Part shown: one piece after another, positions 1 to 7,000 of the stretch
Position numbering within the stretch: position 1 is the stretch's first letter
Layout of the letters: each line of letters begins with the position of its first letter
Source: Pseudomonas bananamidigenes
GTDB lineage: Bacteria > Pseudomonadota > Gammaproteobacteria > Pseudomonadales > Pseudomonadaceae
Assembly (NCBI RefSeq): GCF_001679645.1
Contig: NZ_LRUN01000010.1
Location: 1-64,000, forward strand
Reading direction: 5' to 3'
DNA length: 64,000 nucleotides
Notes under the pieces: model-generated
Database searches by the model: none
What the model was told of the DNA's origin: nothing
Seen by the model: the letters and a program-made list of their open reading frames with translations, nothing else
Translations under genes and position numbers: made by a program

Positions 1-36
1 CCGTTTGCCATGACGCCTTTGCAGGCGCCACACACA

Positions 37-1890
37 TCAGGCGATCACGATGCCATCGGCATTGAGGCTGCTCAGCGAAACCCCGACCAGCGTCACCGAA
101 TCGGCACCGAACTTCAGCACCGTGTCCTGCCCGACCGCCGAGGCATGGGCACGGAAGTCATCGCCCGGCAACACACCCTGCACGCCGAGGAACACCAGTT
201 TGTCATTGCCGGTGAATCCCACCACCCGGTCCTGACCGAACGCACCGCTGAACAGGAAGGTATCCGCCCCGCCACCCGACTCCATCAGGTCGTTGCCGGC
301 GCCACCGACGAAGACGTCGTTGCCCGCCCCGCCGATCAGGTGATCGTTGCCGTCCAGGCCGAACAACCAATCGCCGCCGGCATGGGCCTTGAGGGTGTCG
401 GCGCCGTTGCTGCCTTTGACGCTCGATGCGTATTGCGTGACGTTGCTGCCGACTTTCAGACCCTCGGCGGTCACGCTGTGGGTCACGTCGTCCTTGAACA
501 GGCCCCAGAGGAACCCCGGCTCCCTGGTGACGATGCTGCCGATGTCGCGGGTAATGCTGATCCCGCCGTTGGCATCGCGGATGTACAGGTTGCCGGCACC
601 GTCGTTGGCGAAGGCGAACTTGTTCACCGACTGCTGCAGTTCAAGGGTATTGCTGCCCGAGCCGCCGAGAATGATGTTGTAACCGCCGCTGTCGCGGAAA
701 GTGTCGTTGCCGGCGCGGCCTTCCAGGTAATCGTTGCCGCTGCCGCCCTGGATCAGATCGTTGCCGTCACTGCCGATGATGAAGGTGCTGCCCTTGTGGG
801 GTTCGGCGTTGCGGTTGAGGTCCTGCACCCAGGTGTTGGCCCGTGCCGGGTCCGACAGGTTGGCGACGATGATCGTTGAATCGCGGCTGGTGAGATCGTA
901 GAACTTCGACTCGATCACCCGGTTCATGCCGTCGCCGTAAGCGGTGGGCAAATGCGAGATCCAGGTCGGGATGTTGACGATCGAATAGGGCAGCACGTTC
1001 CACGCCGCCGAGGCGTAGTGGTCATTGAAGTTGACGATGTTGTCGGTCGCCGAGACTTTCGGCGCATCGTGGACGCCCAGCGTTGCTCCGGTGAAGGTCG
1101 AACCATCGAGTGCGCGGAACACCGGATCGTTCTCGTAACCGACGTTGAGCACCTTGTCGGTGCTGCTCTGGGTCGGCGAGGCGTAGGCGATGTAGTTGGC
1201 GTCCTGGAAGAAGCCGCCCCACTTGCTGCCGCTCAAGTCCGCCATGCTGTTGACCGCCAGCCCCCCGAGGCTGTGGCCGCTGACCAGCACGTCCTTGCCG
1301 CTGAGACCGTTGGCCCTGGCGAAGGCCACCACGTTGTTCATCAGATTGCCGAAGGCTTCGCCGACGTAGTTCTTGGCGTAATCCTTGGGACCGAACGCGG
1401 CCAGCAGGTCATTGATGGCGTCGGCGATGGAGTCTCCGATCAGGATTTCCCGGGGACCACTGGTACCGCGAAAGGCGATACCGATCTCCGTGAGATGGCC
1501 CTGGGCGTCGTACTTGCCGAGGATCTCCACCTGGGCGCTGGTGTAGCCGGGTTTTTCGCCAAAGAAGGTTCCACGCACGTCGGTCTTGCCGTCATAGCCC
1601 AGTTGCGCGGCGGTGATGGGCGTCCAGCCCGCCTTTTTCACGGCGTCGAGGGCGAGTTTTTCCGAGTCCGGATTCCACGGCAGGCCGGGAATCACCCCTT
1701 GCGAGTCAGTGCCGCCGATCAGCGCACTGATCAGCGTGGCCGGCAGACCGAGGCCGAAACCGTTGTGCTGATAACCGACCGCAAAACCGTTGTCGAGGTT
1801 GTGATAGGAATACAGCGTGATGGCCATGGCATCGCTGAACAACGCCTTGGAGTCCGCTGTGCTGAAGTTCTTGTAGTCATACACACCCAT
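37..1890 (-). CDS. pueA: Family I.3 RTX lipase / polyurethanase, PueA type (617 aa)
   Basis: Secreted lipase/esterase exported by a type I system; family members hydrolyse triglycerides and polyester polyurethane. The nucleophile elbow GHSLGG is at residues 205-210. Ser207, Asp255 (in GYEND) and His313 fall exactly where the family I.3 triad is known. An N-terminal stretch at about 35-85 corresponds to the lid 1 region. RTX nonapeptides of GGxGxD type lie at about 373-400 and 511-546. The C-terminus is hydrophobic (DGIVIA) with no Cys, as in ABC-exported enzymes, and there is no signal peptide. Length matches the 617-residue, 65-kDa class. The ATG at 1890 has an AGAGAGG ribosome site. It is the last gene of the aprA-inh-aprDEF-protease-pueB-pueA array, so AprDEF is the likely exporter (inference). 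It could equally be called lipA or tliA-like. Confidence 0.93.
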   Translation of the reverse strand: MGVYDYKNFSTADSKALFSDAMAITLYSYHNLDNGFAVGYQHNGFGLGLPATLISALIGGTDSQGVIPGLPWNPDSEKLALDAVKKAGWTPITAAQLGYDGKTDVRGTFFGEKPGYTSAQVEILGKYDAQGHLTEIGIAFRGTSGPREILIGDSIADAINDLLAAFGPKDYAKNYVGEAFGNLMNNVVAFARANGLSGKDVLVSGHSLGGLAVNSMADLSGSKWGGFFQDANYIAYASPTQSSTDKVLNVGYENDPVFRALDGSTFTGATLGVHDAPKVSATDNIVNFNDHYASAAWNVLPYSIVNIPTWISHLPTAYGDGMNRVIESKFYDLTSRDSTIIVANLSDPARANTWVQDLNRNAEPHKGSTFIIGSDGNDLIQGGSGNDYLEGRAGNDTFRDSGGYNIILGGSGSNTLELQQSVNKFAFANDGAGNLYIRDANGGISITRDIGSIVTREPGFLWGLFKDDVTHSVTAEGLKVGSNVTQYASSVKGSNGADTLKAHAGGDWLFGLDGNDHLIGGAGNDVFVGGAGNDLMESGGGADTFLFSGAFGQDRVVGFTGNDKLVFLGVQGVLPGDDFRAHASAVGQDTVLKFGADSVTLVGVSLSSLNADGIVIA

Positions 1891-1988
1891 TGCTGTTGCC
1901 TCTCTCTTTGTTGGAATTATTCAGAGATAGCTCACAACCAGAACGCCCCTCTCGGGACGTCCCGGAGCATTTACTGCGTATTCATACT

Positions 1989-2014
1989 GTGGGAGCGAAC
2001 GGGCTCGCTCCCAC
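1989..2014. repeat. REP-like hairpin between pueA and pueB
   Basis: A perfect 10-bp inverted repeat (GTGGGAGCGA / TCGCTCCCAC) with a 6-nt loop sits 8 bp past the pueB stop. No T-run follows on the minus strand, so it looks more like a solitary REP palindrome or mRNA-stabilising stem than a terminator. It resembles the larger doublet at 63627-63756. Confidence 0.7.
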
Positions 2015-2021
2015 CGGTTTA

Positions 2022-3710
2022 CTAGGCGAACACGAAACTCGAATCCGACAGGTTAGCCACACCCACCCCGATCAGGGTCACGGCATAGTCGCCAATCTTC
2101 AGCACGGTATCGGCGCCGGACTGCGAAGCGTGCTGCTTGTAGTCGTAGCCCTGCCCCGCGCCCTGCACGCCCATGAACACCAGTTTGTCGCTGCCCTGGT
2201 AACCGTGAATCGAGTCGAAACCGAACGCGCCGCTGAACAGGAAGGTGTTGTTGCCACCCACCGCATTCATCACGTCGTTGCCGGCGCCGCCGACGAAGGT
2301 CACATGAGCCTTGTCGCTGAACAGGTGATCGTCACCGCCCAGGCCGAACAGCCAGTCACCGTCTGCGGTGGCTTTCAGCGTGTCGCCGAGTGCGCCGCCA
2401 TTGAGCGAATGGTTGTACCCGGTCAGCTCGGCACCGTTGGCCAGGCCTTTGGCAGTGACTGTCCAGGTGATTTCCTTGCTGCTCCACATCGAACCGGACT
2501 CTTTGCTCACGATTGCGCCGATGTCACGGGTCATGCTGATGCCACCGTAGGCATCGCGCACGTACAGCGTGCCGTCACCGTCGTTGGCGAAGCTGAAGTT
2601 CTGCAACGGTTTCTGCAGGTCGAAGGTGTTGTGCCCCTGACCGCCAAGCAGAATGTTGTAGCCCCCGTCATCGCGGAACAGATCATCGCCGGCACGGCCT
2701 TCGAGAAAGTCGTTGCCCGCCCCGCCCTTGAGCCAGTCGTTGCTGTCGGTGCCGATGATGAAGGTGCTGCCGGTGTGCGGCTCGCCGCTGCGGCCCAGAT
2801 CCTCGACCCAGGTCTTGCCCCGGGATGACGCTTCCAGGTTGGACACGATGATGGTCGAGTCCTGGCTGGTCAGGTTGTAGAACTTCGAGTCGATCACCCG
2901 GTTCAGGCCATCGGCGTAGCCCAGCGAGCTGTGAGCCGACCAGTTCAACGGATTGACGATGCTGAACGGCACCAGGTTCTGCGCGGTGGACGCGTAGTTT
3001 TCGTTGAAGTTGACGATGTTGTCGGTGGTCGAGTCGTGCGGCTTGTCGTGCTTGCCCATCGACGCCGTGCTGAACGTGGTGCCGTCGAGTGCGCGGAACA
3101 CCGGATCGTTCTCGTAACCGATGTTCAGCACGTGGGTGCCGGTGCTGCTCTGGGTCGGCGAAGCGAAGGAGATGTAGTTGGCGTCCTTGAAGAACCCGCC
3201 CCAGTCGCTGGCACTCAGCTGCGCCACGCTGTTGACCCCGAGCCCGCCGAGGCTGTGGCCGCTGATCAGCACGTCTTTGGCTGCGATGCCGTGAGCCGCG
3301 GCAAACGCGGCCACGGATTTGAGCAGGTTGTCGAAGGCGTTCTTCGCATAGTTTTTGGCGTAGTCCACCGGCCCGAGGGCAGCCAGCAGGTTGTTTTTCA
3401 TGTCGCCGAAGGTATCGCTGTAACCCAGGCCGCCGGTGCCGCGAAAGGCCACGCCGATGCCGATCAGCTTGCCGGCAGCGTCGTATTTGCCGAGCACTTC
3501 AGCCTCGGCGCTGGTGAAGCCGTCCTTCTCGCCGAAGAACGTGCCTTTCGCGTCCGTCTTGCCTTGATAGCCCAGCGCCGAGGCGCCAAGCGGTTTCCAC
3601 CCGGTACCGGGCAACGCCTGTCCGGTCGGTGTGTAGGAATACAACGTCAGCGCGATGGCATCGCTGTACAGCGCTTTGCCGTCGGCATTCTTGTAGTCAA
3701 ACAGTCCCAT
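2022..3710 (-). CDS. pueB: Family I.3 RTX lipase / polyurethanase, PueB type (562 aa)
   Basis: Second secreted family I.3 lipase and paralogue of the downstream gene. The elbow GHSLGG is at 151-156, with Ser153, Asp202 (GYEND) and His260 as the inferred triad. RTX-type repeats at about 320-345 and 455-485 are more degenerate than in PueA. The C-terminal export region ends SSFVFA. Compared with PueA it lacks about 50 residues right after the N-terminal SYT segment, which is the lid 1 region of the long lipases. Its length matches the 60-kDa PueB class. The ATG at 3710 is preceded by AAGGAAGAG. A strong hairpin plus T-run (3731-3760) lies just upstream, so transcription from the protease genes probably reaches it only by read-through. 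Confidence 0.92.
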   Translation of the reverse strand: MGLFDYKNADGKALYSDAIALTLYSYTPTGQALPGTGWKPLGASALGYQGKTDAKGTFFGEKDGFTSAEAEVLGKYDAAGKLIGIGVAFRGTGGLGYSDTFGDMKNNLLAALGPVDYAKNYAKNAFDNLLKSVAAFAAAHGIAAKDVLISGHSLGGLGVNSVAQLSASDWGGFFKDANYISFASPTQSSTGTHVLNIGYENDPVFRALDGTTFSTASMGKHDKPHDSTTDNIVNFNENYASTAQNLVPFSIVNPLNWSAHSSLGYADGLNRVIDSKFYNLTSQDSTIIVSNLEASSRGKTWVEDLGRSGEPHTGSTFIIGTDSNDWLKGGAGNDFLEGRAGDDLFRDDGGYNILLGGQGHNTFDLQKPLQNFSFANDGDGTLYVRDAYGGISMTRDIGAIVSKESGSMWSSKEITWTVTAKGLANGAELTGYNHSLNGGALGDTLKATADGDWLFGLGGDDHLFSDKAHVTFVGGAGNDVMNAVGGNNTFLFSGAFGFDSIHGYQGSDKLVFMGVQGAGQGYDYKQHASQSGADTVLKIGDYAVTLIGVGVANLSDSSFVFA

Positions 3711-3730
3711 GTCGTGCTCTCTCTTCCTTT

Positions 3731-3760
3731 CAAAAACGGCAGTTCTCTGCAGAACTGCCG
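3731..3760 (-). terminator. Intrinsic terminator / attenuator just before pueB
   Basis: On the minus strand, CGGCAGTTCT and AGAACTGCCG form a perfect 10-bp stem with a 4-nt loop, followed directly by TTTTTG. It starts 7 bp after the upstream protease stop and ends about 20 nt before the pueB start, leaving no room for a promoter downstream of it. Confidence 0.85.
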
Positions 3761-3767
3761 CTACACC

Positions 3768-6700
3768 TTAGAACTGCCAGTCCAGCGTCAGGCCCACACC
3801 GTGGTCCTTCTCGTTCGAACCGATCAGTCCGTTGTAGTCCAGGTTGACCCGGACATCGCGATTGAGCGCCAGCCCGGCACGAACGCCAACCACCGCTGCG
3901 TCACGATCCATCGACACACTTTGCACGTTGAATGCGCTGTTGCCATTGGCGAAGGCCAGATGGTTTTCGGCATCCACGCTGCTCAGGTTGTGCTGCCAGC
4001 CCAGTGTCGCACCCAGTTCCAGCTGATGTTTCTCGGACAGGGCAAATGTGCGCTTGGCGCGCACGCCGAGGGTCGACAGTACGGCGTCTCGGTTGTCTTC
4101 ACCGCCCTTCAGTGCGGCGGCATCCCCTTTTTCGGTGAAGCTGTCGCTGTTGAGGTGCACGTAAGCCAGGTTGGCGAACGGCTCCAGGTTCATCGGTTGC
4201 AGGCCCAGGTCATACGCCGCTTCGGCGAACAGTTGCGTGGTGGCCGCATCGCGTTTGGTTTTCTGCTTGCCGCTGACACCGGCAAATTGCAGATCACGTT
4301 TGACGTCGATGCGATGCCAGCTGTAAGCCGCACCGGCGCTCAGGCGCAGCGCATCGATCTGATGCCCCAGGTACGCACCCAGGTGATAGCTGTCGACTGA
4401 CGCCGAAGAATGCGTGCCGCTGCCCATGTTCAACGAGCTGTCGCTATAACCGGTAACGAAACCCAGACGGGTATCTTCAGTGATCAGGCCATCGACACCG
4501 AGCAACAGCCCGCCGATGGAGCTGTTGGAATTGGCGTTGTCATGGCCGCCATCGCTCTTGCCCCAGGCACCGAGCACCTTCATCCAGGCGTTGCTGCGGT
4601 CATCGGTCGGCGCGCCGGCATCGAACATATCCCGTTCACGCAGACGTTCGCCCACCGCATCGCGCAGGTAATGGCTGTCGTTGATCAGCATCGTGCCGAT
4701 GGCCGGGTGAATTTCGCCGGACAGTTGCTGGAACGCGTCCTGCGCCACCGCAGCGGTCGGCGACAGCAACAGGGTTTCGAACAACGCATTGCCCGCGCCC
4801 AGACGTTCGGCGGCGGCACCGACGGCCCGCTGGTTCGGGGTCAGGCCGACGCTGGCGAACGAAGCGCCGTTACGCCCCACATTCAGTTGCACACCGCCCG
4901 ACGAGTAATCGAGGGTGCCGCCCAGGAATGCGTAGCTTGGCAGGACCTGACCAAAACGGCCCTGAATGCCACCCGCCGCCTGCAGGATGTTGAACTGGCT
5001 GCCGAGCAGGGATTTCACCTCGCCGGTGGTCAGCAAGGTCGGGCTGTTTTCCAGAGACAGCGCAACGGTCGCGCCTTCGATGGTTGCAGTACCACCGGCC
5101 ACGACGCGGTCGCTGCTGGCAGGCGAGACTTCCACGGCGTAGGTCGAGCCCGGTTCGAACGTCACATTCCCGGCCACGTTCAAGGTACCGATCGAATTGC
5201 CCGGCGCAACGATACCGCCGCTTTTCGCGGTCAGCGCCGCGATGCTGCCGTTGCCGCCGAGGATGCCGCCGTTATTGACCGTGACCGCCGATTGCAGCGA
5301 GCCATTGATCGCCAGTCGCCCCTGATTCACCAGCGTCGGACCGGTGTAGGTGTTGGCGCCGGTCATCACCAGCGTACCGAGGCCCTGCTTGGTCAGACCG
5401 CCATGGCCGGAAATGTCGTTGCGCCAGATGTCGAGCCCGCAGGTGATGTCGGTGCACACACGCTGGGTTGGCTTGCCGGCGTCGATGATCGCGCCGATGC
5501 CCGGCAGGTCTGCCACGAACTGGCTGGAGCCGTAGGCGCCCTCGATGCGGAATTCGGTCGGGATGTCCTGCTCGGTGACGAACATCGCCGGGCCGTCGAT
5601 GGCTTTGCGCAGGTTGATCATGCCCCAGCCGTACAGGGCGTCGATCCCGGGTGCGCCGAGGTCGGTGGCGGTGGTGCGCAGCACGCTGGCGACCTGGGCA
5701 CCGGTCATGTACGGGAAGCGCTCCATCAGCACCGCCACGGAACCGGCGGCGTGCGGCGCAGCCATCGAGGTGCCGTTGTAGTTGGCGTAGCCGGTGGTCA
5801 GGTTGTCGGCGTTGGTGCCACCGATGATCGAGCTGTAGATCTGGGTGCCCGGCGCCGAGACGCAAAAACTCGCGGTGTAACCGCAACGCGAGGAAAACGT
5901 ACTCATGATGTACGGGTTGGCGCTGGCCTGATCCGGGTTTCTCTGCAGGGCGGCGACGGTCATCCAGTTCGGCGCGATTTCCGGCACGAAATAACCGAGA
6001 CCGGCGATGGCGTCCGGGTTGTTCAGGTTGTAGTCGTTGCCGGCGGCGAAAATGGTCACGATCCCGCTGCGTGCGGCGGCAATCGCACCGTCATAGGCAC
6101 CGCCGGGCTTGGTGCCGAGCAGCGTACGGATCTCGTTGAACTGCAATTGCGCGTCGTTGACGGTGAAATGCGGATAGGCCGGGTCACGACCACCCAGGTC
6201 GAAGCGGTCGGTGATGCCGATGCCCCAGCTGTTGTTGATGATCCGCGCGCCGCTGGCGATCAGGGCATCCCAGCCGGCCTTGTACACCGCGCCGTCGTTG
6301 CCGCGCACGATGCCGTCTTCCGGGCCCGGGTCGCCGTTGTCGGCGCTGATGATCTGCGCACCGAACGCCACGCCGTGCATGGGGCCGCCGTCACGGCTGC
6401 CCGCTGCGATGCCGCCGACGTGGGTGCCGTGGGCGCCGAGTTTGCCGTTGGAACCCACCGACGGTGAACCGTCATAAAGAAACGCATCCCCGGCTTTGAC
6501 CGGGATGTACGGGTCGGTGTATTCGCGAATGCCGCTGGTGACCAGCGTTATCACTTTGTTCGGACCGGAAAACTCCGGGTGCGCGGCATACACCGGCTGG
6601 TCGAAGATCCCGAGTTTCACACCCTTGCCGGTGTAACCGGCGGCGTAGGCGTAATCCGCGCCAATGGCCCCCAGGCCCCAATCGGCCTTGAACTCGGCGC

Positions 6701-6854
6701 TGCGCCAACTGGCCGGGTCCCCTGCCCGGCCGTTCTCCACGTAAGGTGCAGCCTGTGCGCTGCCCCAGGCGGCCATGGCGCAGAGCAGTGCACAGTTGAG
6801 AGATTTCAGGCGAAAGCCTCCACCCGATTGCGCGGGGGTGTTGTTGTTTTTCAT
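3768..6854 (-). CDS. Autotransporter serine protease, subtilase S8 (1028 aa)
   Basis: Type Va autotransporter carrying a subtilisin-like passenger. Signal peptide 1-35 (ends GSAQA), then an S8 domain with Asp85 (LGIFDQP), His142 (GAHGTHVGG) and Ser362 (NGTSMAAPHAAG). A glycine-rich PATR beta-strand repeat lies around 490-520, and an autotransporter barrel forms the last 260 or so residues, ending in LTLDWQF with terminal Phe. I start at ATG 6854, which has AAGGAAGG, rather than at the open frame extending to 6989, because that extension runs through a REP element. It is strongly similar to the next upstream gene, so the two are tandem paralogues. They match the pair called PspA/PspB or PrtA/PrtB in fluorescent Pseudomonas; I do not assign which. 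The AACAACAA just inside the coding region (6841-6848) fits a Crc/Hfq site. Confidence 0.9.
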   Translation of the reverse strand: MKNNNTPAQSGGGFRLKSLNCALLCAMAAWGSAQAAPYVENGRAGDPASWRSAEFKADWGLGAIGADYAYAAGYTGKGVKLGIFDQPVYAAHPEFSGPNKVITLVTSGIREYTDPYIPVKAGDAFLYDGSPSVGSNGKLGAHGTHVGGIAAGSRDGGPMHGVAFGAQIISADNGDPGPEDGIVRGNDGAVYKAGWDALIASGARIINNSWGIGITDRFDLGGRDPAYPHFTVNDAQLQFNEIRTLLGTKPGGAYDGAIAAARSGIVTIFAAGNDYNLNNPDAIAGLGYFVPEIAPNWMTVAALQRNPDQASANPYIMSTFSSRCGYTASFCVSAPGTQIYSSIIGGTNADNLTTGYANYNGTSMAAPHAAGSVAVLMERFPYMTGAQVASVLRTTATDLGAPGIDALYGWGMINLRKAIDGPAMFVTEQDIPTEFRIEGAYGSSQFVADLPGIGAIIDAGKPTQRVCTDITCGLDIWRNDISGHGGLTKQGLGTLVMTGANTYTGPTLVNQGRLAINGSLQSAVTVNNGGILGGNGSIAALTAKSGGIVAPGNSIGTLNVAGNVTFEPGSTYAVEVSPASSDRVVAGGTATIEGATVALSLENSPTLLTTGEVKSLLGSQFNILQAAGGIQGRFGQVLPSYAFLGGTLDYSSGGVQLNVGRNGASFASVGLTPNQRAVGAAAERLGAGNALFETLLLSPTAAVAQDAFQQLSGEIHPAIGTMLINDSHYLRDAVGERLRERDMFDAGAPTDDRSNAWMKVLGAWGKSDGGHDNANSNSSIGGLLLGVDGLITEDTRLGFVTGYSDSSLNMGSGTHSSASVDSYHLGAYLGHQIDALRLSAGAAYSWHRIDVKRDLQFAGVSGKQKTKRDAATTQLFAEAAYDLGLQPMNLEPFANLAYVHLNSDSFTEKGDAAALKGGEDNRDAVLSTLGVRAKRTFALSEKHQLELGATLGWQHNLSSVDAENHLAFANGNSAFNVQSVSMDRDAAVVGVRAGLALNRDVRVNLDYNGLIGSNEKDHGVGLTLDWQF
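6841..6848 (-). promoter_or_regulatory. CA-type (AANAAYAA) motif at start of protease gene
   Basis: AACAACAA falls in codons 3-5 of the autotransporter protease. It matches the CA motif recognised by Hfq/Crc in Pseudomonas. Short motifs occur by chance, but the position over the translation start is typical. Confidence 0.4.
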
Positions 6855-6901
6855 CCAGCGACCTTCCTTAGTGATGTTGCGAAAAATCCGTCTTTTGAAT
6901 T

Positions 6902-6987
6902 GATCGTTCCCACGCTCTGCGTGGGAACGCCTCCAGTGACGCAGAGCGTCACGGGCTGCATTCCCACGCGGGAGCGTGGGAACGATC
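6902..6987. repeat. Composite intergenic REP element, 86 bp
   Basis: The element is bounded by 14-bp terminal inverted repeats (GATCGTTCCCACGC at 6902-6915, complement at 6974-6987). Inside are three consecutive hairpins: TTCCCACGC/GCGTGGGAA, GTGACGC/GCGTCAC, and a second CCCACGC/GCGTGGG. The architecture is typical of dispersed non-coding repeats of the P. fluorescens group. It separates the two autotransporter genes. Confidence 0.8.
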
Positions 6988-7000
6988 ATCTCTTGATGAG

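Noticed and set aside
12..29. A hairpin past the pueA stop as terminator
   Set aside because: Only a 6-bp stem with one G-U pair and no T-run, and the window edge hides what follows.
4410..6467. A 685-codon plus-strand frame opposite the first autotransporter protease
   Set aside because: Antisense to a complete subtilase with all catalytic motifs; no signature of its own.
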